A stretch of 64,000 bases of DNA from Acinetobacter soli (GTDB taxonomy: Bacteria > Pseudomonadota > Gammaproteobacteria > Pseudomonadales > Moraxellaceae). The DNA is taken from assembly GCF_000760595.1 (NCBI RefSeq), contig NZ_BBNM01000003.1:62001-126000 (forward strand), in the 5' to 3' direction. The notes under the pieces were generated by a model. That model saw nothing but the letters and a program-made list of their open reading frames with translations. It was not told where the DNA came from and ran no database searches. The translations under genes were made by a program, and so were the position numbers. This document shows positions 57,133 through 64,000 of the stretch, piece by piece. Every line of letters begins with the position of its first letter. Positions within the stretch are counted from its first letter, which is position 1.

Positions 57133-57978
57133 ATGAGTGCTCAGTTATTTGTTGTAGCGACCCCAATTGGGCACTTAGATGACATGACGTATCGCGCCAT
57201 CGAAACTTTAAAATCGGTCAGTTTGGTTGCCGCAGAAGATACGCGTCAGTCTGCTCAGTTGTTTAAGCATTATAATATAACAACTCCATTGACAGCATGC
57301 CACGATCACAATGAAAATCATAAAATTAATGAACTGATTCAACGTTTAAAAGCGGGTGAAAATATTGCCCTGATCAGTGATGCAGGTACCCCGCTCATTA
57401 GTGACCCAGGTTTTAAACTGGTTCGTGCTGCTCAAGAGCACAAGATTCGCGTAGTACCCGTGCCGGGTGCCTGTGCAGCCGTTGCAGCCCTGAGTGCTGT
57501 CGGACTTCCGAGTGATCGCTTTAGTTTTGAGGGTTTTTTACCGTCTAAATCTTCTCAGCGCATGCTTCAGCTTGAAAAGCTAAAAGATGAAACACAAACC
57601 CTGATTTTTTATGAAGCACCGCATCGTATTCTAGATTGTGTCAAAGATATGATGCAGGTTTTTGGTGCCGAGCGACCTGTCGGATTCGCACGTGAAATCA
57701 CCAAAACATTTGAAACCATAAAAAAAATGAGTTTAGGTGAGTTGGTCATCTTTGTAGAGCATGACCATAATCAGCAAAAAGGTGAAATTGTACTGATTGT
57801 AGGCGGTAATCCAGTTGAAAAAGACATGGAGCAAGAAAAACTGGATCAATTACTGACGCGTCTTTTACAGGATCTTTCTGTGAAGGCTGCCTCTCAGCTT
57901 GCCGCCGACCTGACCGGCATCAAGAAAAAAATTGCCTATCAACGCGCTTTAGAACTGACCCAGACCGATCTCGATTAA
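57133..57978 (+). CDS. rsmI: 16S rRNA (cytidine(1402)-2'-O)-methyltransferase
   Basis: This 281-residue tetrapyrrole-methylase-fold enzyme 2'-O-methylates C1402 of 16S rRNA in the decoding centre, using SAM. Family motifs include LFVVATPIGHLDDMTYRAIE, VAAEDTRQSAQLFKHY, ALISDAGTPLISDPG and VPVPGACAAVAALSAVG. Length equals E. coli RsmI (286). The start at 57133 is preceded by GGAG at 9 bases. The gene is divergent from lpoA with almost no gap. The 3' end has a strong bidirectional terminator. Confidence 0.95.
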   Translation: MSAQLFVVATPIGHLDDMTYRAIETLKSVSLVAAEDTRQSAQLFKHYNITTPLTACHDHNENHKINELIQRLKAGENIALISDAGTPLISDPGFKLVRAAQEHKIRVVPVPGACAAVAALSAVGLPSDRFSFEGFLPSKSSQRMLQLEKLKDETQTLIFYEAPHRILDCVKDMMQVFGAERPVGFAREITKTFETIKKMSLGELVIFVEHDHNQQKGEIVLIVGGNPVEKDMEQEKLDQLLTRLLQDLSVKAASQLAADLTGIKKKIAYQRALELTQTDLD

Positions 57979-57982
57979 GCAT

Positions 57983-58013
57983 AAAAAAAGCATCAATCAT
58001 GATGCTTTTTTTA
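57983..58013. terminator. Bidirectional terminator between rsmI and the SutA-like gene
   Basis: AAAAAAAGCATCA and TGATGCTTTTTTT pair perfectly with an ATCA loop, and T-runs exist on both strands, so it can serve both converging genes. Confidence 0.9.
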
Positions 58014-58023
58014 TCGATTCAGA

Positions 58024-58272
58024 TTAATCTCGGGCGTCTTCATCTGGCGGAACTTGGGTAATACTTCCGCCTTTTGCTAGAAATGCCGCAATTTCATCTT
58101 CAAGCGCTTGTCTTTGCTTTTGCTTGGCTGTCACTGTTAGTGTCTCAGCTTCTGCAAGATCTGCATCGTTTCCGCTTGATTCTTCATCGTTGGCACCATG
58201 TTCAGCAGCTTTGGCTTCATCTTCATCGACTGCCGCATCTTCTGATTCATCGTATTCATTCATATCCGTCAT
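58024..58272 (-). CDS. SutA-like acidic RNA polymerase-associated protein
   Basis: This 82-residue, very acidic protein has a low-complexity Asp/Glu/Ala N-terminus (about 1-45). A basic, helical C-terminal half reads VTAKQKQRQALEDEIAAFLA and KGGSITQVPPDEDARD. That half closely resembles the P. aeruginosa SutA segment (AKQKERDAL... FLSRGGKVQ). SutA binds RNA polymerase and raises transcription of ribosomal genes in slow growth. The acidic N-terminus plus conserved C-terminus gives the same overall plan, though it is shorter than Pseudomonas SutA (about 105). The homology judgement is by eye. A different acidic helper protein remains possible. ATG at 58263 is an alternative start. Confidence 0.7.
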   Translation of the reverse strand: MTDMNEYDESEDAAVDEDEAKAAEHGANDEESSGNDADLAEAETLTVTAKQKQRQALEDEIAAFLAKGGSITQVPPDEDARD

Positions 58273-58444
58273 TTTTTTCTCCCCTCAATGACCGATTCAT
58301 ACATCATGAACGTTACTCATAAATTACGAAGAAATTTAACAATCTCTTGCGTATTCGCAAAGAGGCTTTTACACCAATTTCGTATTTTTTTAAACTAATT
58401 TGTAATCATTGATCAATGACTGATTAAAAATTACCGTTTAAGTC

Positions 58445-59677
58445 CTAATGTGCATAACGGGTTTTGGCGAGTAAACTCAATCCTGTGGCCTGCTGTAGAA
58501 AAGCATTTTTCAGATTTTCATGCTCATCAACAAATTTTAAGCCCGCGTTACGCGCTGCAATCACTGGAAATAGCGTTTGAGATTCCAGCCAGCCAATCAC
58601 AGACATACCATGCATCATGGCATCGTTTTGCCCTTTACGCGCATGTTCATAACGTCGCAAGGTTTGTTCATGTGCCCATACACCACGCGCCCGGTCATGT
58701 AGCAGCACATCACAGAGTAGTGCTGCATCTAAACAACCGATATTAACGCCCTGACCAGCCAGAGGATGAATCACATGCGCTGCATCTCCAACCAAAGCCA
58801 ACCCCGGTTTGATGTATTGTTTTGCAGCACGGGCGATCAGCGGGAACGTTGCACGCGAACGTACCTCATGCACTTGACCCAACATATGCTGACTTTCTTG
58901 TGTAAGTAAATCCGCAAATGCCTGATCGCCTAATGCAGCATATTCCTCGGCATAATCTTCTGGCAATGTCCACACGATTGACTGCCAAAATCCCTTTTCA
59001 TTTGGCTCGATACTGGCCATCGGCAAGAATGCCAATGGTCCGGTCGGCAAAAAGAGTTGACGAGCCACATGCTGATGTGGCTGCGCTGTCTTCACTGCAC
59101 AGCTAATCGCAGCCTGACGATAATCCAGCACATCCAGATCAATCATGGCTTGATTGCGCACAAACGAATTTGGACCGTCTGCACCAATCAGCAAACGAGT
59201 CTGTAAAACTAAACCATCTTCAAGCTCAAGCTGCCAGCCCGAATGTATAGATTCGATGCGCTTGACACGAATCTGCGTCCGATAATCTGCAATCACTTCA
59301 CGCATTTTTTGCTGGATTGCAAAATTAACAATACTCGGTTCCACCATCGAACCTAATGCCTGATCCAGATGTGGTGTCTGCTCGCTCGCATGTCCGAATT
59401 GAATTTCACCGTAGCCATTTTTATTCCACACCTGCATGCCCGAATACGGCATATGACGTGAAATAGCACTCCAGACTCCAACGGTCTCTAACAAATGAAT
59501 GGTGGCCTGACTCAAAGCCAATACTCGTGGATTTACTTCACGCTCAATGTGTTCACGTGAAAGTACAGGAGCAGCATCGAGGACGGTGACACGAACGCCG
59601 CCTTGAGCCAACAATAGCGCTGTCAGTCCGCCTACCAGCCCACCGCCGACGATCACAACATCGTGCATTTGTGTCAT
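58445..59677 (-). CDS. ubiI: FAD-dependent ubiquinone-biosynthesis hydroxylase (UbiI/VisC-like)
   Basis: This 410-residue FAD monooxygenase hydroxylates an octaprenylphenol ring position (C5 for UbiI) in aerobic ubiquinone synthesis. The N-terminal FAD fold shows VVIVGGGLVGGLTALLLAQ. NPRVLALSQATIHLLETVGV and MQVWNKNGYGEIQFG (the UbiI-like region) follow, then a second FAD motif LVGDAAHVIHPLAGQGVN near residue 305. It lies next to ubiH, pepP and ygfB as in E. coli. The start overlaps the ubiH stop by 4 bases (59674-59677), so it is co-translated. The paralogue UbiF cannot be fully excluded. Confidence 0.88.
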   Translation of the reverse strand: MTQMHDVVIVGGGLVGGLTALLLAQGGVRVTVLDAAPVLSREHIEREVNPRVLALSQATIHLLETVGVWSAISRHMPYSGMQVWNKNGYGEIQFGHASEQTPHLDQALGSMVEPSIVNFAIQQKMREVIADYRTQIRVKRIESIHSGWQLELEDGLVLQTRLLIGADGPNSFVRNQAMIDLDVLDYRQAAISCAVKTAQPHQHVARQLFLPTGPLAFLPMASIEPNEKGFWQSIVWTLPEDYAEEYAALGDQAFADLLTQESQHMLGQVHEVRSRATFPLIARAAKQYIKPGLALVGDAAHVIHPLAGQGVNIGCLDAALLCDVLLHDRARGVWAHEQTLRRYEHARKGQNDAMMHGMSVIGWLESQTLFPVIAARNAGLKFVDEHENLKNAFLQQATGLSLLAKTRYAH

Positions 59678-60879
59678 GCTTTTAACCCCATTGCGTAATT
59701 GGCAACTAGTGGCTTAATGCCCGGAATAACATCAAAAGCCACCAGCCCGGTATTTCGCAATAATTTGAGTACCGGATTTTGGTTACTAAAGCCACGCACC
59801 ACCGAATCACAGAATTTAATCACGCGTTGCTGATCTTTTAATCGGGCTTGTTCATAAGCCAGCAGATTTTCTGGCTCACCGATATCGTCAGACTCACTCA
59901 ATTGTTGTAACAGATGGCGCACCAGTACGTCAGCATCTCGTAGGCATAGGTTAAAGCCCTGCCCAGCGACCGGATGAATCGTATGCGCAGCGTTACCCAT
60001 GAGTACCACACGACCTACAGCCTGCTTATGTGCCAATACTTGTGACAGCGGGTAACTAAAACGTCGTCCAGTTTTTTCAAAAGTTCCCGCCCGATCCCCA
60101 TAGGTTTTTTGTAAGGCCTCTAGAAAATGCTGATCGTTGTGCTCACCCAACCATTCGTCTTCGGTGCCTTTTTTTACGGGCCAAACCACAGAGCGTCGCG
60201 ACTCGCCGGGCAAAGGCAATAATGCCAGTGGACCCAACGCACTAAAGCGCTCAAATCCGACCTGCTCGTGTGGTTTGGAGGTTTGTACCGTGGTCACAAT
60301 GGCCACTTGATCATAATCTCGAACATCGGCACCCACACCTAAAGCCTGACGACAAAATGAATCACGACCATCGGCGGCAATGACCAGTTTTGCTTGTAAC
60401 TCAAGCTGCTCGTGTTCACGCTCGGCATTTAAATAGACAAAGTCCTGATCTTGTTTTAATGACGTTACTTTGACGCCATCAATCAGCTCAATGAGTTCAT
60501 GCTGGCGTACCTGTGTAAGTAGTACACGCCCCAACCATGCGTTTTCAATGACCTGTCCAAAGCTTTCGACTTTTTCTTGTGAGGCCACCAGTCTTGCTTT
60601 GCCAAAACTGCCTTCTTCGGTAATATGAACCTGTAAAATAGGCGTTGCGTGTTGCTGTAGCGCATCCCACAGTTGCAACTTTTGATAAATTTGTACACTT
60701 CGGCGTGATAGTGCCGTATTTCGTGCATCGAAACTTGAGTGATAGGGAGCCAGATTTTCGTCGTCGTAATCTGGATACTGAATGGCTTCAAGCAATTTTA
60801 CTGCAATATTTTGTTTTGCCAGCATGAGCGCAAGGCTCAATCCCACCATTCCACCACCGACAATTATCACATGTTGCAC
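59674..60879 (-). CDS. ubiH: 2-octaprenyl-6-methoxyphenol hydroxylase (UbiH)
   Basis: This 401-residue FAD monooxygenase acts in ubiquinone biosynthesis (C1 hydroxylation in E. coli UbiH). FAD motifs are VIIVGGGMVGLSLALMLAKQ at the N-terminus and LMGNAAHTIHPVAGQGFN near residue 290. The FDARNTALSRRSVQIY segment is UbiH-like. It is in the conserved pepP-ubiH-ubiI order, 24 bases after pepP and overlapping ubiI by four bases. Its mature protein is soluble or peripheral on the inner membrane in a metabolon with other Ubi proteins. Confidence 0.9.
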   Translation of the reverse strand: MQHVIIVGGGMVGLSLALMLAKQNIAVKLLEAIQYPDYDDENLAPYHSSFDARNTALSRRSVQIYQKLQLWDALQQHATPILQVHITEEGSFGKARLVASQEKVESFGQVIENAWLGRVLLTQVRQHELIELIDGVKVTSLKQDQDFVYLNAEREHEQLELQAKLVIAADGRDSFCRQALGVGADVRDYDQVAIVTTVQTSKPHEQVGFERFSALGPLALLPLPGESRRSVVWPVKKGTEDEWLGEHNDQHFLEALQKTYGDRAGTFEKTGRRFSYPLSQVLAHKQAVGRVVLMGNAAHTIHPVAGQGFNLCLRDADVLVRHLLQQLSESDDIGEPENLLAYEQARLKDQQRVIKFCDSVVRGFSNQNPVLKLLRNTGLVAFDVIPGIKPLVANYAMGLKA

Positions 60880-60903
60880 TGCGATTTCTCCTTTACTCGA
60901 TTT

Positions 60904-62229
60904 TTATCGTTTCGCTTGAGCCATAAGTGTTTCAATTGCATCGATTTCTTTAACCACATTTTGCGTCAGAATCAATGGGCCATCTTCGGTCACCACGACA
61001 TCATCTTCAATTCGAATGCCGATACCGCGCCATTTTTCATCCACCGTTTCATCATCTGGCGCAATATAAATACCCGGCTCAACCGTGACCACCATACCTG
61101 GCGCATAACTTCGCCATTTGCCGGCCACTTTGTAAGCACCCACATCATGCACATCCATCCCCAACCAATGTCCGGTGCCATGCATGTAAAATTGACGGTA
61201 GGCTTCTTTTTCGATGAGTTCATCGATTGCGCCGCGCATCAGTCCAAGTTGAAGTAAACCTTGTGTGATGATACGCACTGCGGCCTCATGTGGATCACGA
61301 TACGACCGTCCGACTCGCACCTGATCGATCGCGGCATACTGTGCGTCTAGCACGATTTGATAGAGCGCGCGTTGCTCTGGACTAAAACGACCATTGACTG
61401 GAAAAGTACGCGTAATATCAGATGCGTAGCACTGGTATTCACATGCTGCATCAATCAGCACCAAATCGCCATCATTGAGCGGCTGATTGTTTTCTACATA
61501 ATGTAAGATACAGGCGTTGGCTCCACCACCAACAATGCTGTTGTAAGACGGAACGCAGCCATTTTGATTAAATACATAGTTCAATTCAGCTTCAAGTGCA
61601 TACTCCTTCATACCCGGATGAACCTTTTGCATGGCACGAGTATGCGCTTGAGCACTGATGTCCGATGCGATTTGCATCAATTGAATTTCTTCTTCTGACT
61701 TAAACAGTCGCATTTCATCTAAGAGACGATCGAGTTGAAGCACTTGAGACGGCGCACCGTCGCCGCGTTTGTCTTGATCTTGAGCCTGTTTAATCCATTG
61801 ACTTACGCGCGCATCAAATTCAGCTCGATGCCCGATTCGATAATAAATGGCGCCTTTATTGAATAACTTCTCGATGATTTCTTCGTCAAGCAAATCAATC
61901 GCAAAGGCTTCGTCTGCTTCATAATCTTCAACCGCACCATCGACACCTGCACGATAACCATTCCAGATTTCAAGCTCACGATTACGTTCACGACAAAACA
62001 GGCTATAGGTGTAATCTGCTGTACTTTCACCCGTTTCAATCACTGCTACAGCTTCAGGCTCGGCAAATCCAGTTAAATAAAAGAAACTACTATCTGCACG
62101 AAACTTATAATCCGCATCACGATTTCGATACGCCACTGGACTGGTTTCAATAATTGCAATACTGTTTGGCCCCATCTGCTCAGCGAGGCGGTCTCGACGA
62201 CGTTCAAAATCTGCTTGGGTCAGTTTCAT
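60904..62229 (-). CDS. pepP: Xaa-Pro aminopeptidase (aminopeptidase P)
   Basis: This 441-residue M24B metallopeptidase removes N-terminal residues before proline. The N-terminal domain (about 1-175) precedes the pita-bread catalytic domain. Metal ligands are found in VLIDAACEYQCYASDITRTF (Asp, Asp), HGTGHWLGMDVHD (His), VEPGIYIAPDDE (Glu) and GIGIRIEDDVVV (Glu). Length equals E. coli PepP (441). The start at 62229 gives MKLTQADFERRRDRLAEQM. Location between ygfB and ubiH is conserved. Confidence 0.95.
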   Translation of the reverse strand: MKLTQADFERRRDRLAEQMGPNSIAIIETSPVAYRNRDADYKFRADSSFFYLTGFAEPEAVAVIETGESTADYTYSLFCRERNRELEIWNGYRAGVDGAVEDYEADEAFAIDLLDEEIIEKLFNKGAIYYRIGHRAEFDARVSQWIKQAQDQDKRGDGAPSQVLQLDRLLDEMRLFKSEEEIQLMQIASDISAQAHTRAMQKVHPGMKEYALEAELNYVFNQNGCVPSYNSIVGGGANACILHYVENNQPLNDGDLVLIDAACEYQCYASDITRTFPVNGRFSPEQRALYQIVLDAQYAAIDQVRVGRSYRDPHEAAVRIITQGLLQLGLMRGAIDELIEKEAYRQFYMHGTGHWLGMDVHDVGAYKVAGKWRSYAPGMVVTVEPGIYIAPDDETVDEKWRGIGIRIEDDVVVTEDGPLILTQNVVKEIDAIETLMAQAKR

Positions 62230-62283
62230 GTGCTCTTATAATCTATATGGATAATGTCTAAATGGTAAGGCAGCGCCCAAGCA

Positions 62284-62916
62284 TTAGCTTGGACGATGTG
62301 GTGTAAACATTTCAACAATACTCTGATTTTCATCAGATTCAGATGTATTTTTCAACTTTGACTGAAAACTTTTAATCAATGAGCTTTGTGAAACAGGGAT
62401 TTTTTTACGGCCAATCGATAAGCTGACCGGAATCAAACGAACGAACTCATACAGTTCTTCGTAACCCATTTCGCCTTCTTCATCGTTGTCTGATTCGTCA
62501 AATTCGACTGCTGCAACATCTTGGAGATGCTCAATCAATTCAACTTCATCTGAACGGATGTGCCCAGAAGCCAAACCAAAGCCGAGTACCACGCCAGCAC
62601 ACCAATCTGCAAGCGCCTGTACCCGCTCTTGCAAAAGGTGCTCTGAATCTGGAAGCATAGGTAAATAGTCCAGCTCATCTTCGGCGAGCGCATGCGCAAC
62701 GTCTTCAGCTTCATCGGACAGCACAGACAGCGCCTGATCGTTTAAAGTCGGTACATTTAGCGTTGCTAAAATTTGTAACCATTCATCTCTGGTCGGTGCT
62801 TCTGTCACACAAACTATACCTGTAAGCAAGCCATGTAACTCACTAGGGCTTGAAATTTCCTCAATTCCTTCAAAATTTTGGTTCCACTCGTTCCAACCTG
62901 AAATATCGTCTTGCAT
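62284..62916 (-). CDS. ygfB: YgfB/UPF0149 family protein
   Basis: This 210-residue protein of the YecA/YgfB (UPF0149) family is acidic and helical with ELHGLLTGIVCV, DWCAGVVLGFGLASGH and EEGEMGYEELYEFVRLIPV. YgfB lies next to pepP in gammaproteobacteria. In Pseudomonas a homologue is reported to influence AmpC/TurR-dependent regulation; the role here is unknown. The ATG at 62916 has GGAT upstream; a TTG at 62928 would add four residues. Confidence 0.88.
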   Translation of the reverse strand: MQDDISGWNEWNQNFEGIEEISSPSELHGLLTGIVCVTEAPTRDEWLQILATLNVPTLNDQALSVLSDEAEDVAHALAEDELDYLPMLPDSEHLLQERVQALADWCAGVVLGFGLASGHIRSDEVELIEHLQDVAAVEFDESDNDEEGEMGYEELYEFVRLIPVSLSIGRKKIPVSQSSLIKSFQSKLKNTSESDENQSIVEMFTPHRPS

Positions 62917-62980
62917 TCGCTTATCCAATCTCTATACTTCGTATATATTACCTTTGATTGCAATTCTGTGCGACTACGTT

Positions 62981-63529
62981 ATGTTAGAACAATTACAGCG
63001 ACTTCAAGCGCATGTTGGCGTTTTAAAAACGCGTTTACTTCATTTAGAGCGTGACAACGAGGCGCTCGTAAAGACGAAAGATGAAACTGAAGCCCAACAT
63101 CATAGTCAAATCGTGCAAAAAAATAGCATCATTACGGCCAAGCAAGAGGAAATTGAAACCTTAAATGATCAGCTTTCCCAACTTCAAGGCCAGTTTAAGC
63201 AACTTAACACAGATGCCACGGCACTTGCAGACCGCTACAGCCGTTTGGAAAAAAGTTGTACAGATCTGAAAAATCGTTTTCAGGAAATTTTGGCAGAGCG
63301 CAACGACTTACGTGTTACAAAAGAAAAGTTACAAGCACATCAGCGCCAAACCCAGCAAGAGATTCAAGAGTTACAACAAGATCGTGATCGGTTGCTGAAA
63401 AAAAATGAACTGGCCAAATCAAAGGTTGAAGCGATCATTCAACGACTTGCAATTTTGGGTACGGCACAAGATCAACATGCTCAGGAAATCCAGCAACTCG
63501 CCGACCCTACTGAGGAGATTCACCCATGA
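62981..63529 (+). CDS. Coiled-coil protein upstream of zapA
   Basis: This 182-residue protein is predicted almost wholly coiled coil (residues about 1-150), with heptad-like Leu/Ile and many Gln/Glu/Lys, for example LEQLQRLQAHVGVLKTRLLH. No signal peptide, membrane segment or enzyme motif is seen. It overlaps zapA by four bases (ATGA), so translation is coupled. In Pseudomonas the same position has a short coiled-coil gene (TIGR02449 family). A role in cell division with ZapA is inferred from position only. An upstream TTG at 62954 could add nine residues. Confidence 0.75.
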   Translation: MLEQLQRLQAHVGVLKTRLLHLERDNEALVKTKDETEAQHHSQIVQKNSIITAKQEEIETLNDQLSQLQGQFKQLNTDATALADRYSRLEKSCTDLKNRFQEILAERNDLRVTKEKLQAHQRQTQQEIQELQQDRDRLLKKNELAKSKVEAIIQRLAILGTAQDQHAQEIQQLADPTEEIHP

Positions 63530-63810
63530 GCGATCAAGTGGTCGTCGAACTACGTTTAATCGAACAAATTTTTCGTCTGAATACCACAGTTGAAAAACGT
63601 GATGAGCTTGAACGTGCTGCTGAAGTACTGAATGAGCGTTTTAATGAAATGCGCCGCAGTGCGCCGCGCGTTGAACACAACAAGCTGGTTATTATGGTCG
63701 CGCTTCAATTGACCCAAGAAGTACTCAGCCTCAATAAATCATTGCAAGAGTATGAACATTGCGAGCGATTGTTAGACGCAATTTTACAAGATGTAGAAAA
63801 AAGCCTATAG
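63526..63810 (+). CDS. zapA: Cell division protein ZapA
   Basis: This 94-residue protein binds FtsZ and promotes Z-ring bundling. It has the N-terminal beta-hairpin and then a helix (VVVELRLIEQIFRLNTTVEK, ERAAEVLNERFNEMR) that form the ZapA dimer, followed by a coiled-coil C-terminus (NKLVIMVALQLTQEVLSLN). Length is close to E. coli ZapA (109). It overlaps the upstream coiled-coil gene and is followed by 6S RNA, the conserved zapA-ssrS order. Confidence 0.92.
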   Translation: MSDQVVVELRLIEQIFRLNTTVEKRDELERAAEVLNERFNEMRRSAPRVEHNKLVIMVALQLTQEVLSLNKSLQEYEHCERLLDAILQDVEKSL

Positions 63811-63878
63811 AACTGTGCATTTTCGCGCAAACGTTCACCACTTGAAAACTAAGTTTACATAACACTATGGCAAGGGAA

Positions 63879-63906
63879 TTGCCATTGAGTTCAGATCGGT
63901 TATACT
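63879..63906 (+). promoter_or_regulatory. Promoter of 6S RNA
   Basis: -35 TTGCCA (63879-63884), 16 bases, -10 TATACT (63901-63906). It lies just before the predicted 6S RNA 5' end (about 63911-63914). Confidence 0.65.
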
Positions 63907-63910
63907 GAAT

Positions 63911-64000
63911 CTGTCTCTGGGATGCTCGCCAGCGCGTCAGAATCCCCTGAGCCGATACTATCACTTTAGGATAGCGTTCTGCATATTTAGAGTGTATGCC
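63911..64000 (+). ncRNA. ssrS: 6S RNA (5' half; runs off the right edge)
   Basis: The first ~90 bases match the 5' side of gammaproteobacterial 6S RNA. After the start comes CTCTGGGATGCTCGCCAGCG, then CAGAATCCCCTGAGCCGATA, which equals the E. coli CCCCTGAGCCGATAT region. The position just after zapA is the conserved locus. 6S RNA mimics open promoter DNA and sequesters sigma-70 RNA polymerase in stationary phase. The 3' half, including the closing stem, lies beyond the window, so the full fold cannot be checked. Confidence 0.92.

Noticed and set aside
60739..61257. 172-residue ORF on the plus strand opposite ubiH/pepP
   Set aside because: It lies antisense to clear pepP and ubiH coding regions and has no domain or ribosome site.

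Overview
The window reads as a chromosomal segment of an Acinetobacter-like gammaproteobacterium (Moraxellaceae). This rests on protein character (monomeric isocitrate dehydrogenase, RNase HI fused to DnaQ, the hutCD-hutUHTIG set, a Pseudomonas-type SutA-like acidic protein), a moderately AT-rich base composition, and two gammaproteobacterial synteny blocks. These blocks are dolP-yraN-lpoA/rsmI and ubiI-ubiH-pepP-ygfB/zapA-6S RNA. The left edge cuts the isocitrate dehydrogenase gene and the right edge cuts the 6S RNA gene. No phage, plasmid, CRISPR array or intact insertion sequence is visible.

Layout. 1-8 kb: isocitrate dehydrogenase (partial), an M61 peptidase, a D,D-carboxypeptidase, SlyD, photolyase and a VIT-family metal transporter. 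8-10 kb: a two-gene unit of a radical SAM/helix-hairpin-helix protein and its DUF4130 partner, probably DNA repair. 10-19 kb: the histidine utilisation locus on the minus strand, with hutC-hutD and hutU-hutH-permease-hutI-hutG as two units. Each is preceded by a HutC-like TTGTATATACA operator. 19-31 kb: an accessory-looking stretch with transporters, a LysR regulator, a secreted subtilisin-like protease, a MocR-type regulator, a cold-shock gene with a long leader, tRNA-Ser, FadH, and two decayed genes (an IS5-family remnant and a small broken ORF). 31-40 kb: argG, pyrC, rnt, then four identical tRNA-Glu(UUC) genes. These are interleaved with a tiny membrane-protein ORF, an amino-acid permease and two tandem paralogous alpha/beta hydrolases.

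40-50 kb: an Old Yellow Enzyme homologue, then on the minus strand an unusually long MltD-like lytic transglycosylase (eight LysM repeats) followed by a complete yejABEF peptide importer. Peptidoglycan cleavage and peptide uptake are therefore transcriptionally adjacent. 50-58 kb: an rnhA-dnaQ gene fusion, a ChpA-N-terminus-like protein, nudC, an alpha/beta hydrolase, a BON lipoprotein (DolP-like), yraN, a short LpoA-like protein, and divergent rsmI. 58-64 kb: a SutA-like protein, ubiI, ubiH, pepP and ygfB on the minus strand. Divergent from these are a coiled-coil protein, zapA and the 5' half of 6S RNA.

Most of the window is core metabolism and envelope or RNA housekeeping. I see no clearly new multi-gene system. 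The strongest second-look items are the tRNA-Glu promoter that overlaps the rnt stop codon, the tRNA-Glu-bounded cargo with tandem hydrolases, the ChpA-N-like orphan protein, the truncated LpoA, the SutA homologue outside Pseudomonas, the small-protein candidates, and the two gene remnants. All calls are from reading the sequence; no database search was run.
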